Shown here: positions 36,424 to 45,983 of the stretch, piece by piece
Position numbering within the stretch: position 1 is the stretch's first letter
How the letters are laid out: each line of letters begins with the position of its first letter
From: CAZPXZ01 sp965221505
GTDB lineage: Bacteria; Pseudomonadota; Alphaproteobacteria; Rhodobacterales; CAZPXZ01
NCBI GenBank assembly: GCA_965221505.1
Contig: CBDCSI010000001.1
Location: 1,798,001 to 1,862,000, forward strand
Length of the DNA: 64,000 nt
Direction: 5' to 3'
Position numbers and translations under genes: made by a program
Notes under the pieces: generated by a model
What the model saw: the letters and a program-made list of their open reading frames with translations, nothing else
Database searches by the model: none
Told to the model about the DNA's origin: nothing

Positions 36424-39282
36424 TTGACTTCATCGCGACGAATCGAGGTTCGGGGGGCACGAGAGCACAATTTGCGGGGTATCGACGTGGATATCCCGCG
36501 CGACCGCCTCGTAGTGGTCACCGGCCTGTCCGGGTCCGGGAAGTCATCGCTCGCGTTCGACACGATCTACGCCGAGGGCCAGCGGCGATACGTAGAATCG
36601 CTTTCCGCCTACGCCAGGCAGTTCCTCGAAACCATGCAGAAGCCGGACGTGGACCGAATCGACGGGCTGTCGCCGGCGATCTCGATCGAGCAGAAGACCA
36701 CGTCGCGCAACCCGCGCTCCACCGTCGCGACGGTGACCGAGGTCTACGACTACCTGCGCCTCCTGTTCGCCCGAGCCGGCACGGCGTACTCGCCGGCGAC
36801 CGGCCTTCCCATCGAAGCGCAGACCGTCTCGCAAATGGTAGACCGCGCGGTGGCGCTCGGGGAGGGCACGCGGGCCATGGTGCTCGCGCCGCTGATCCGC
36901 GACCGGAAGGGCGAGCATCGCAAGCTCCTCGAGGACGTTCGCGCCAAGGGCTTCCGCAAGGTCCGAATCGACGGAATCCTTCAGGATCTGGACTCCCTTC
37001 CCTCCATCGACGGCAAGAAGCGACACGACGTGGAAGTCGTCGTCGACCGGATCGTGGTGCGCGGGGAGGAGACGGAGCGGCTGACGGACAGTCTCGAAAC
37101 CGCGCTCGGCCTCGCCGACGGAATCGCGTATCTGCGAACCGTCCCGAGAGGCAAGGACGAGCCCGAGACGCTCGTGTTTTCGCAGCATTTCGCCTGTCCG
37201 GTTTCGGGGTTCACCGTGCCGGAGATCGAGCCGCGGCTGTTCTCGTTCAACGCTCCCTCCGGCGCCTGCCCGGACTGCGGCGGGATCGGCACGGAGGGGT
37301 TCTTCGATCCGGATCTGGTCGTCCCCGACGAGTTTCGTTCGCTTCGAGCCGGCGCACTCGATTCGATCATGGGCGACAGCATGCCCGAGAGTTTCAAAAC
37401 GGTCATGAACGGATTGGCTCAACACTTCGGCGTGTCGGCCGATACGCCCTGGAAGGACCTGCCGGAAGCGGTGCGCGAGAGATTGCTTCACGGCACCGGC
37501 TCGGAGCCGATCGTGCTTGAATTGCCGACAGAACGGAAGAGCGCACGCCGGACTCGCTTTCGGTTCGACGGCGTGCTCCCGTCGCTCGAGAAACGATATC
37601 GTCGGGTGACGTCCGCTTGGAAACGGGAAGAGCTGGAGCGTCTGCGCGGCGTGCGGAGCTGTTCCGCATGCGAGGGGATGCGCCTCCGCCCGGAAGCGCT
37701 CTGCGTCCGGATCGCCGGGCTTCACATCTCCGGGGTTACGGCTATGAACGTCGAGGCGGCGCGCGCCTGGGCGGCGTCGGTGCCGGACCGGCTCTCGTCT
37801 CAGCGTCGGCGGATCGCCGAACCCATTCTCAAGGAAGTCGCGGAACGGCTGGGCTTTCTCGACAATGTCGGCCTTTCCTACCTGACCCTGGACCGGCAGT
37901 CCGGCAGTCTATCCGGGGGCGAGAGTCAGCGCATTCGGCTGGCGTCCCAGATCGGGTCCGGGCTGTCCGGCGTGCTCTACGTGCTCGACGAGCCCAGCAT
38001 CGGCCTGCACCAGCGCGACAACGCGCGATTGATCGCAACGCTGAAGGACCTGCGGGACAAGGGCAATTCCGTAATCGTGGTGGAGCATGACGAGGAGACC
38101 ATGCGCGCCGCGGACCACGTGCTCGATCTCGGCCCCGGCGCGGGCGACGAGGGCGGGGCGCTGGTCGCCAGCGGGACGGTAGACGACATCGTCCGGCATC
38201 CCGATTCGATCACCGGCGACTACCTCTCCGGCCGGCGTTCGATTCCGGTGCCGAACGCGCGCCGGAACGGCAACGGGAACTGCCTGAAGATCGAGGGCGC
38301 AACGGGCAACAACCTGAAGGACGTCAGCGTCCGGTTTCCGCTGGGCCGGTTCGTCTGCGTCACCGGCGTCTCCGGCAGCGGCAAGTCGACTCTGGTCGTC
38401 GACACGCTCTACAAGGCGGTCGCGCGCCGCCGCGGCAGCGGCAGGCATCAACCGGCGCCCGTCCGCGAGGTGTCCGGGCTGATGTACGTCGACAAGATCA
38501 TCGAAATCGATCAATCGCCGATCGGACGCACGCCGCGGTCCAACCCCGCGACCTATACCGGCGCCTTCACCCCCATTCGAGACTGGTTCGCACAACTGCC
38601 GGAGGCCCGCGCCCGCGGCTACCTGCCCGGGCGCTTCTCCTTCAACGTCAGGGGCGGGCGCTGCGAGGCCTGCCGGGGCGAAGGGCTGATCCGGGTGGAA
38701 ATGCACTTTCTTCCGGACGTGCACGTCGAATGCGAGGAATGCCGGGGCAAGCGTTTCGAGAGAGAGACCCTCCAGGTCCGCTATCGGGGCAAGAGCATCG
38801 CCGACGTCCTCCAGATGCGGGTTCTCGCCGGGCGCGAGTTCTTTTCCGCGGTGCCTGCGATTCGCGACAAGCTCGCCACGCTCGACGAGGTGGGGCTCGG
38901 CTACATCCGGATCGGCCAGCCGGCCACGACTCTGTCGGGCGGCGAGGCGCAGCGGGTCAAGCTGGCGAAGGAACTCTCGAAGCGATCCACCGGGCGGACC
39001 CTCTACGTCCTCGACGAGCCGACGACCGGGCTTCACGCCCATGACGTCGCGAAGCTGCTCGAGGTGCTGCACCGGCTCGTGTCGCAGGGCAACACGGTAA
39101 TCGTGATCGAGCACAATCTCGACGTGATCAAGACAGCCGACTGGATCGTCGATCTCGGCCCGGAGGGCGGGGACGCCGGCGGGTGCGTCGTCGCGGAGGG
39201 CACGCCCGAACGGGTCGCGTCGGTGTCCGGGAGCCATACCGCGACCGTTCTTGCGCCCGTTCTGAACGGCGCGGCGCGTTGA
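36424..39282 (+). CDS. uvrA: UvrA, excinuclease ABC subunit A
   Basis: 952 residues from TTG 36424. The open frame extends to ATG 36253, but the extra 57 residues have no family similarity, so the TTG next to RIEVRGAREHNLRG is preferred. Two ABC ATPase modules are seen: Walker A VTGLSGSGKSSLAF and VTGVSGSGKSTLVV, signatures LSGGESQRIRLA and LSGGEAQRVKLA, and zinc fingers CPDCGG, CSACEG and CEACRGEG. UvrA finds helix-distorting lesions and loads UvrB. I found no alphaproteobacterial SOS box (direct GTTC repeat) in the ssb-uvrA gap. Confidence 0.96.
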   Translation: MTSSRRIEVRGAREHNLRGIDVDIPRDRLVVVTGLSGSGKSSLAFDTIYAEGQRRYVESLSAYARQFLETMQKPDVDRIDGLSPAISIEQKTTSRNPRSTVATVTEVYDYLRLLFARAGTAYSPATGLPIEAQTVSQMVDRAVALGEGTRAMVLAPLIRDRKGEHRKLLEDVRAKGFRKVRIDGILQDLDSLPSIDGKKRHDVEVVVDRIVVRGEETERLTDSLETALGLADGIAYLRTVPRGKDEPETLVFSQHFACPVSGFTVPEIEPRLFSFNAPSGACPDCGGIGTEGFFDPDLVVPDEFRSLRAGALDSIMGDSMPESFKTVMNGLAQHFGVSADTPWKDLPEAVRERLLHGTGSEPIVLELPTERKSARRTRFRFDGVLPSLEKRYRRVTSAWKREELERLRGVRSCSACEGMRLRPEALCVRIAGLHISGVTAMNVEAARAWAASVPDRLSSQRRRIAEPILKEVAERLGFLDNVGLSYLTLDRQSGSLSGGESQRIRLASQIGSGLSGVLYVLDEPSIGLHQRDNARLIATLKDLRDKGNSVIVVEHDEETMRAADHVLDLGPGAGDEGGALVASGTVDDIVRHPDSITGDYLSGRRSIPVPNARRNGNGNCLKIEGATGNNLKDVSVRFPLGRFVCVTGVSGSGKSTLVVDTLYKAVARRRGSGRHQPAPVREVSGLMYVDKIIEIDQSPIGRTPRSNPATYTGAFTPIRDWFAQLPEARARGYLPGRFSFNVRGGRCEACRGEGLIRVEMHFLPDVHVECEECRGKRFERETLQVRYRGKSIADVLQMRVLAGREFFSAVPAIRDKLATLDEVGLGYIRIGQPATTLSGGEAQRVKLAKELSKRSTGRTLYVLDEPTTGLHAHDVAKLLEVLHRLVSQGNTVIVIEHNLDVIKTADWIVDLGPEGGDAGGCVVAEGTPERVASVSGSHTATVLAPVLNGAAR

Positions 39283-39471
39283 TCGCGGCAGCGCCCGAAA
39301 GCCTCCGGTCCTGGCGTCGCATGGGACCGGTCACAGACCGAGGCGCGAGGGTTCTCGCGCAGGGAAGCGGTTCGAGGTCGCCGCCCGCTACAGAACCTGC
39401 GCACGTCTGTCGGGGATCGACGGGTCAGGGACGCTTGGATCCACGTACTGTCGAAGGGTTCGGCGACACGC

Positions 39472-40635
39472 TCATGCCCGGGCGAGAACGGAGGAGAGTT
39501 CCGACAGACCGATCGCTTCGACTCCGTCCCGGGTGATGTAGCGCTCTTCGCCGGGATAGACGACAAACGAGCGGGCGGGCTTCAGGTCTTCCCGTGCGTG
39601 ACGGAATCCGCGTGCGACCCTCGGCGCGAGCGAGCGCTTAATCTCGATCGCCCAAAGAGACCCGCCCGGCATTGCGAGCACCAGGTCGATTTCGGCGCCT
39701 GCGGCGGTTCGATAGAAATACGGGACCGCCCGCTCCGGCGCGGCTGCTAGCAAGGTCTCCAGTACGAATCCTTCCCAACTGCCGCCGGCGACGGGATGGC
39801 CGAGAACCGCCTCCAGGTCGTCGAGGCCCAGGAGCGTGTGAACGATTCCGCTGTCCCGCACGAATATTCGCGGCGACCGTACCAGTCGCTTGCCGACGTT
39901 GGCGTGAAGGGGCTGAAGGCGTCGGACGAGCAGGAGATCGACCAGCAGGTCGAGGTAGCGTGCAACCGTTCCGCCGCGAACGCCGAGGCCTCGCGCGAGG
40001 TGGGCCGCGTTGGCCAGCCCACCCTGATTGTGGGCCAGCATGGTCCAGAAGCGGCGGAGCGTGTCGGCCGGCACGCGCGGCCCGAGTTGCGGGATGTCGC
40101 GCTCGAGGTAGGTCCGAACGAAGTTCGACCGCCAGACGGCGCTGGCTTCGTCGTCGGCGGCGAGAAGGCTCTCGGGAAATCCTCCCCGGACCCATAGCCG
40201 GTCTCGTGACTCCGTGCCGACTTCCAGAATGTGCAACGGCTCCAGTTCTACGAACGCCATTCGACCCGCAAGGCTCTCGCCCGACTGCCGGAGGAGGTCC
40301 ATCGAGGCCGAACCCAGCAACAGGAACCTTCCCGTGCGGGCGCCTTGCCAGCGCCCCTTGTCGATAATTCCGCGAAGCGCCTGGAACAGTTCCGGCACAC
40401 GCTGAATTTCGTCGAGAACCACCAGCCTCTCCGTATGCCCGGAAAGATACAGCGTCGGATCGGCGAGCTTGTCCCGGTCGGACGCATTCTCGAGATCGAG
40501 ATAGACAGAAGGCCGGGCCGCAGCGATCAGCCGTGCCAACGTCGTCTTGCCCACCTGACGAGGTCCGAGCAACGCCACTGCCGGAAACTGCTCCAGCCGG
40601 GCACGAAGTAGGGCGAGTTTAGTTCTCGGTATCAT
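39472..40635 (-). CDS. AAA ATPase with DUF4143 domain
   Basis: 387 residues. Walker A LLGPRQVGKTTLARL is at residues about 22-36, Walker B LVVLDEIQRVPE near 72, and a nuclease-like DUF4143 C-terminal domain shows AGAEIDLVLAMPGG and LWAIEIKRSL. Such proteins are common in accessory DNA and have no firmly assigned role. The start ATG has AAGG directly before it with almost no spacing, and a 12-bp inverted repeat covers that site. The gene stands at the edge of a 5-kb gene-poor island. Confidence 0.85.
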   Translation of the reverse strand: MIPRTKLALLRARLEQFPAVALLGPRQVGKTTLARLIAAARPSVYLDLENASDRDKLADPTLYLSGHTERLVVLDEIQRVPELFQALRGIIDKGRWQGARTGRFLLLGSASMDLLRQSGESLAGRMAFVELEPLHILEVGTESRDRLWVRGGFPESLLAADDEASAVWRSNFVRTYLERDIPQLGPRVPADTLRRFWTMLAHNQGGLANAAHLARGLGVRGGTVARYLDLLVDLLLVRRLQPLHANVGKRLVRSPRIFVRDSGIVHTLLGLDDLEAVLGHPVAGGSWEGFVLETLLAAAPERAVPYFYRTAAGAEIDLVLAMPGGSLWAIEIKRSLAPRVARGFRHAREDLKPARSFVVYPGEERYITRDGVEAIGLSELSSVLARA

Positions 40636-40674
40636 CCTTGTAATTGTTAGTCAGGATTCCAGAATTGCAAGGAT
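40634..40674 (-). promoter_or_regulatory. Inverted repeat overlapping the ATPase start codon
   Basis: Arms 40634-40645 and 40663-40674 are complementary at 11 of 12 positions, with a 17-base spacer. On the minus strand the second arm contains the AAGG ribosome-binding sequence and the first two bases of the ATG. It could be a repressor site or an mRNA hairpin that hides the start. Confidence 0.55.
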
Positions 40675-41961
40675 ACGGGCGAATTTCACGGGTTGCGGCA
40701 ACGTCGCGGCTCCCGTTGGGACAGAAAACCCTGCAATGCGGAGCCGCGCCAGGCCGTGCAGACGCCGGTGTCGGGAGTCTCTTTGCCTGCAGGCGGGTGC
40801 GGCTCACGACCCTCCTTGCGGCCGAAGGCACGATAGGGGTCGAAGTCCGAATCTCGGCCCGGGCCGGTCCCTCGGAGTGCGATCTTGCCAATCCGGCAAT
40901 TGTCGAACTGCCGCAACGCCGTCGCGGCGGAATCGCTACAATCCGGATTCTCGGCCGATAGACTTGCGACGGAGTTCCGGCGACAGCAGGCCATGCGCAA
41001 CATGCCGCCGGGTCGGCAGTGCCGTGCGCGATTGCCCTCCGGGCGTATCCCGGACGCCCGGCCCATGGAGTCCGGGCCTCGCGAAACACGGGCTCGACGC
41101 AAGGGCGATCGCGATCGAGGGAGATTTCTTGGAGTCTTCCCTTTTCCCTGACCGCGCTCCGAGCCCAAACCGGACACGACCCTCCTCGCCGGCGACCGTT
41201 CGGGCGATACGGAATGAAGCGATCCGGTCTCCCGATCGTCTCCGTGGAGCGACTTCCTATCGAGAGCGGCGATTGCCGTAGCCACGTGCGCTCCTTGTCG
41301 CCGAAGCGCTGGCCTCGGGCATACGTTCGCGGGGCGCCGGAGGTCTGCGCAACCGTTCCGCGAAACTAGCGGCAGCCTTCCGGTCTCGACTGTATAGACG
41401 CGACCGCAACGCGGTGGCGCCAGCGACCGACGTGGGTCTGCGTCCGCATGCTTCTCCCGCATGCGCCTGGCGATGGGGGCCCGGCGGCGCATGTCGACGA
41501 ACCCGTTCGCTTCCGTCGCCCCGACGCTCGGCGCAAAGGGCCGGGCGGAGTCCGCACGGACCGCGTGGCCCGTCCGCTTCGATTCGAACCCGCTCGCGCC
41601 GGACTCTCGGCTCCGACGGCCGAGACGTCCCGGTCGTTGGGCGCTCCGGCCCTCCGGCCCGGCTGCGAACCTGCGTCACCCTCATCGGCATCGGTCCAAT
41701 TGCCCTCTCCGATCAGGCTGTAAAGCAAGACTCCTCGCCCGGGTTCGCACCCGGGAACGGACTGACGGCAAGGTACTTGCTAACCATCGCCCGTTTCTCG
41801 GTCTCGCGAATCGGAGAGCCGTTTGTGGCGGGGAAACTGATCGGATAGAATTAGGCCGACTCGCACGACGCTGCCTCTGCAGCGCGCCATTGCGGGCCGG
41901 AGCTGAGCGTTGCGACCCGTATGTCGGCACGACGTGCGAAGGGGACAGCGAAGAGAGCAAA
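40675..41961. other. Gene-poor upstream part of the accessory island
   Basis: About 1.3 kb. Frames are open in several phases, but all translations are Arg/Pro/Ser-rich and match no family. From about 40990 onward the sequence resembles 42840-43753 by eye (for example the CCGCCGGGTCGGC anchor), showing that it belongs to the duplicated unit rather than holding an independent gene. Confidence 0.6.
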
Positions 41962-42677
41962 ATGTATCCGTTCGCACGAACTGCAGCCGTGGCGCTGCTG
42001 GTCGCGCTTGCCGTGGCTATTCTGCCGACCCAGTCGCAAGCCTCATGCACCGGGAGCAACAGGATTACCGACGACAACTCCGACTGCATGGTGAGTTCCT
42101 ACAGGAACAAGTCCTGGCCCAACAACAACGCTTACGACGCGAAAAACCTCTGCCACCAGATCGGAAAGATCGTCGTCAAGGTGGACATCAAGGGCCTGGT
42201 CGACAAGACATGGCATATCTCCGGCAGCTCGACCTACAGGAATACGTCGCCGAATGCCAATACGGTTCGGGGTATTTATTGTTGCAAGGATCTGGGCGAT
42301 CTCTGCAACAAGGCGGATGTCCTTACCGACGAAAGTTGCGCAAAGGAGTACACCTACAGCGCGGCGACAAGCAGGTGCAGGAACGAGACCGTGACCGTTA
42401 GCGGCTATCAATGCGAAGTCGACGGAGAGTGCGGTCGAAGAATTTACGACACCGGCGTTTGGGTGGATACGTATTGGTACGACGCGTCCATCGTCGCGAA
42501 TCTGGGCGAGATGCGCGACCTGTATAACTGTTACGGGGCGCTGCAAGTCGGCGAATGCGATTGACCGACGAGCTCTCGACCGCCGCCGCGGCTATTTCGC
42601 TCGCGTCGCAGAATCGAGCGTTGCGCCAAACGAACGGATGTGTTGCCGTGTCTCGCGCGAGCGCGTTCTGACACGGG
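41005..42677 (+). repeat. Duplicated unit, copy A
   Basis: It carries the first cysteine-rich gene with about 0.95 kb of 5' and 0.1 kb of 3' flanking DNA that is recognisable in copy B. Anchors are CCGCCGGGTCGGC (41005), GGCTCCGACGG near 41609, the gene itself, and TCGCAGAATCGAGCG (42606). Flanks have diverged more than the gene's 5' part. Confidence 0.65.
41962..42564 (+). CDS. Secreted 12-cysteine protein, paralogue A
   Basis: 200 residues from ATG 41962. A signal peptide (about 1-27, cleaving after SQA) precedes a mature protein with 12 Cys, including a CC pair in GIYCCKDL. Residues about 45-118 are nearly identical to the second copy (NKSWPNNNAYDAKNLCHQIG, VVKVDIKG, STYRNTSPNANTVRG); the last 70 residues diverge but keep the Cys positions. 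I do not recognise the family. The even, conserved Cys number suggests an exported, disulfide-bonded protein. The AAGAGAG upstream is a fair ribosome-binding site. Confidence 0.85.
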   Translation: MYPFARTAAVALLVALAVAILPTQSQASCTGSNRITDDNSDCMVSSYRNKSWPNNNAYDAKNLCHQIGKIVVKVDIKGLVDKTWHISGSSTYRNTSPNANTVRGIYCCKDLGDLCNKADVLTDESCAKEYTYSAATSRCRNETVTVSGYQCEVDGECGRRIYDTGVWVDTYWYDASIVANLGEMRDLYNCYGALQVGECD

Positions 42678-43753
42678 AGGGGCTGTCGCCGGCAGCCAAG
42701 GGCGCGCTCCGCCAGGGCCTCGAGTTCGTCGAGCGTCGACCTGCACGACAGCATCTCCGTCGCTGCGGAGACGCTCCAATTTCCAATTCGGGTTCCCGGA
42801 GGAGAGCACTGCGGCGATGATCCTGCGGCAGTGGGCTGTGCGGAGCGTACCGCCGGGTCGGCCGAGCCATGCGCGTACGCCTCTTCCCACGCAGCCGAGG
42901 CGTCAAGGTCTCGTGGCACCCGGTCTCGGCGCCAAGGAAATCGCGATCGGGGGATCGTCTCGGAGTCCTCCAGTCGCTCGAATCGTGCTCCTTGTCGGGA
43001 GTAGGCACAGCCGTCCAGACCGCGAACGGTCGGGCGACGAGATGCAGCGAGGAGGACACTTCACGCTGCTCCGGTCTCCTGATCGAATCGGAAGAGAGAC
43101 TGTCGCTCGGCAACGGTTTTCCGTAGCTGCGTGGTCTCTCTGTCGAGGGAACGGCGGCCGCTGGCACCCGATCCCGGCCATGGAAGTACGCTCATGCGTC
43201 CTGGATGCTGTCGGCCGCATCGAAATCTCGCTTGCGGGGAGCCGACCGCATCCGTATCGCGCCTTCGATCGACGTAGCGTGGCGCCCAGCGAAAGCGTCG
43301 CTCGCCTGCTTCTCACGGCTGCGCTCGGCGGCGAATGCCTGGTGGCGTGTTTCGGCGGACTCGGGCGCTTTCGTCGCCGGGCGGTTGGCTCCGACGGTCG
43401 AGACCTCACACCGTTCCGGTTCGGTCCGCCGCGGCAGCTGCGCCCCTACAGCCTCTCCACCTTCGTCGGCTTCGGTCCAGTGCCCGCCCTACTCGTCCTG
43501 TTCGTGGGATTGCTTGCCCCAAGGAGGCTTCCGCCACCGGCTATGCCGTGCGGTACCTACCCGCACCGGCGGGCAGTTCGTGCGTTCTCGTCGCGCGGGC
43601 GGGAGGGGCGCTTGCAGCGACGAACGCGACCGCGTACGATGGGCGTCACTCGCTCAGCATTGCCTGGGCAGCGCGACGTGGCGGACTCGAGACGTGCGCT
43701 GCGCCCCGACTGTCGGCACGTCTGTCCGCAGAGAACAAGCGGGGGAGGTCGAC
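42565..43753. other. Spacer between the two cysteine-rich genes
   Basis: About 1.2 kb without a recognisable gene. The part after about 42840 is the diverged 5' flank of copy B and corresponds to the DNA before copy A. Long open frames here are Arg-rich and occur in several phases, as expected from high GC content. Confidence 0.6.
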
Positions 43754-44475
43754 ATGTATCCGTATCCGTTCGCACGAATTGCAGCCGTGGCGCTGGTCGT
43801 CGCGCTTGCCGTCGCTGTTCTGCCGACGCAGTCGCAAGCCTCATGCACCGGGAGCGACAGGTTGTCAGGCGACGACGCCGACTGTATGGCGGCTTCCTTC
43901 AGGAACAAGTCCTGGCCCAACAACAACGCATTCGACGCGAGGAACCTCTGCCACCAGATCGGGAAGATCGTCGTCAAGGTGGACATCAAGGGCCTGAACG
44001 ACAAGACATGGCATATTTCCGGCAGCTCGACCTACAGAAACACTTCGCCAAACGCCAATACGGTCCGGGGAATCTATTGTTGCAAGGATCTGAGCGATCT
44101 CTGCAACAAGGCGGATCTCCTCACCGACGATACATGCGAAAAGGAGTGGGAAGACAGTGACGCGGACGACACGTGCAGGGACGAGACCGTGACCGTTAGC
44201 GACTTTCAATGCAAGGTCGAAGCGGAATGCAATTACGTCACCGCAGTCGGCGGCAGGGTGTACGACCGTTGGATAGACAACACGGTTTACGAAGATCTGG
44301 ACGATGTCGACGACCTGAAAAACTGTGACGGGCACCTCGAAGTCGGCGGATGCGACGACTGATCGGCAAGCTGTCGATCGCGGTCTCGACAATCTCGCTC
44401 GCTTCGCAGAATCGAGCGTCGCGCCAAACAATATGCCTCGGTTGCCGTGTAAAGCGCGGTAACGCTCAGACACGG
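42850..44475 (+). repeat. Duplicated unit, copy B
   Basis: Second copy of the roughly 1.8 kb unit, with the same anchors at 42850, 43387, the gene at 43754, and the 3' TCGCAGAATCGAGCG at 44404. Gene starts are 1792 bases apart. The DNA after the gene again shows a GACACGG anchor, matching copy A. Confidence 0.65.
43754..44362 (+). CDS. Secreted 12-cysteine protein, paralogue B
   Basis: 202 residues from ATG 43754, with a strong GGGGGAGG ribosome-binding site eight bases upstream. The signal peptide again ends at SQA. All 12 cysteines of paralogue A are conserved, and the central region is almost the same, including KTWHISGSSTYRNTSPNANT. The C-terminal 70 residues differ and are much more acidic (EDLDDVDDLKN, ending CDD). 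The family is unknown to me. The pattern of fixed core and changing tail suggests different binding or effector specificities. Confidence 0.87.
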   Translation: MYPYPFARIAAVALVVALAVAVLPTQSQASCTGSDRLSGDDADCMAASFRNKSWPNNNAFDARNLCHQIGKIVVKVDIKGLNDKTWHISGSSTYRNTSPNANTVRGIYCCKDLSDLCNKADLLTDDTCEKEWEDSDADDTCRDETVTVSDFQCKVEAECNYVTAVGGRVYDRWIDNTVYEDLDDVDDLKNCDGHLEVGGCDD

Positions 44476-45765
44476 CAGAAGGCTTGGACGGCAGCCAATG
44501 CCGCATTCCGCCGGCGTTTTCCGGCAGGAATGCCGGAGTTGGCGTGCCAATTGTGAACGGTGCAGCCCGGGCGCGTAGGAGTGCTCGCCGCGGCGCTCGA
44601 CGGGGGGCGGGCGACATGCGGTCGAGGTCGATCCGGGATCGGAGAGCCGGTCAACTCGCTGTGGGAGTTCCGGATCGAACAGTCCGTCCCAGCCCCCGGA
44701 CATGCGAACGGTGTTGGGCGGCGCGGACCAGGTCGGGAGCGCGGTCGTTCGCCGACACCCGACCTTGCGGTACGCACGCACTGCATGCGGCGTTGCATGG
44801 AGCGGGTTCCTGCGACCGCGGGACGGTCTCGGGCTCTCACGCCGGCAGTCTCGCGCCCGTTGTCGGAAGGGAATCCCGGAGGTCCAGGCAAGGGCAGTCC
44901 GAGCGTCCGGGGACCGGCTGGAGCGTTCGTCGCCGCAGCGGAATCCGGAACGTCCGCCAGAAGTCCGGCTCCAGGAAGACGCATGAGCCGAATGGAACGG
45001 CTCCACCGCACGCATCCGCATCGAACACGCGCCCCTGGTCGACTCGAGACGGTATGGCCACCATGCGTATGCAGAGCGTTCCCCAGCTGCCTGTGACAAA
45101 TCGCGAGACGCTTCCGAACGCTTCCGACCCGACCCGATTCTGCGGTTGCCGATCAGCGTCCCGGCCAAGTCTGAACCCGGATCGACCGGCGTCGGGAGGC
45201 GGAAGGGCATCGCTCCCGGATTACGGGCGTGCCGTGCGCTCCGTCGATTCGCTCGTTGACCGCGCACAGAGCTCCGGCGGAGCGAATGCGAATCGAGATC
45301 GAAGTTGCGAATCGGAACGAAGCACTGCCGATTCCCGAGTTCGCGCGATCCGACTCGGCGTAGGATGCGTACACCGCCTGCGGCAAGGCCGAATCGAAGT
45401 GCCGCGACCGGCGCTCGAGCGGGTCGGGACGGCGGCATCGGTTCGCGTTCGAATCCGCAACTCCGTCCCGAACGCGGCGTACAAGGCTCTTCCGGCGCGG
45501 GCGACGTCCGTCCGGCTTACCGCCTCGGCCCGGGCCAGGAGCGCTTGAACCGCGGCAGCACGTCCCTTGTCGAGTCGTCGATTCGCCCGCATCGGACACT
45601 TCGGCGCCAGAGCCGCGGCCGGCGAACCGGAGTCGCGCCGGAGGCCCGGAGAATCGGCATGCCCGGGCCCGACCGCGGCGTCGGTTCGGCGATTTCATGC
45701 GGTGCCGGACCCTTGACATCCGACCGGCCGCAGAGTACCTACCCTCCCGCGCTCGAGGGCGTCGC
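44363..45765. other. Gene-poor downstream part of the accessory island
   Basis: About 1.4 kb between paralogue B and tRNA-Asp. Its first 110 bases match the 3' flank of copy A. The rest has open frames in several phases with Arg/Ser/Pro-rich translations and no recognisable domain. I see no transposase, integrase or clear att site, although the tRNA-Asp gene at the edge would be a natural integration target. Confidence 0.55.
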
Positions 45766-45842
45766 GCGGTGGTAGCTCAGTTGGTTAGAGTACCGGCCTG
45801 TCACGCCGGGGGTCGCGGGTTCGAGTCCCGTCCACCGCGCCA
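45766..45842 (+). tRNA. tRNA-Asp (GUC)
   Basis: A full 77-base cloverleaf with encoded CCA. The acceptor GCGGTGG pairs with CCACCGC, the D arm is GCTCAGTTGGTTAGAGT, the anticodon loop CTGTCAC carries GTC, and the T arm is GCGGG-TTCGAGT-CCCGT. It lies at the edge of the gene-poor island. Confidence 0.95.
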
Positions 45843-45983
45843 TGATCGTTCGAACGCGGCGCCGATCGGCTGCCGGGTGTCGTCCGTCGTGTCGAGATTC
45901 GCCGTAGCGGTCCAAACCGGACGATCCCTTCGTTGCGAAGACCGGCATCGTATTTCCGGACGCGCGCCTCGTCGAGAGACCTC

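Noticed and set aside
44484..45548. A 354-codon plus-strand frame in the gene-poor island
   Set aside because: Arg/Ser-rich, no domain, with other long frames in the same DNA; no ribosome-binding site.
40675..45765. Island as a prophage, transposon or CRISPR locus
   Set aside because: No integrase, transposase, phage structural gene, terminal repeat or regularly spaced repeat was seen; only the duplicated unit and an ATPase.
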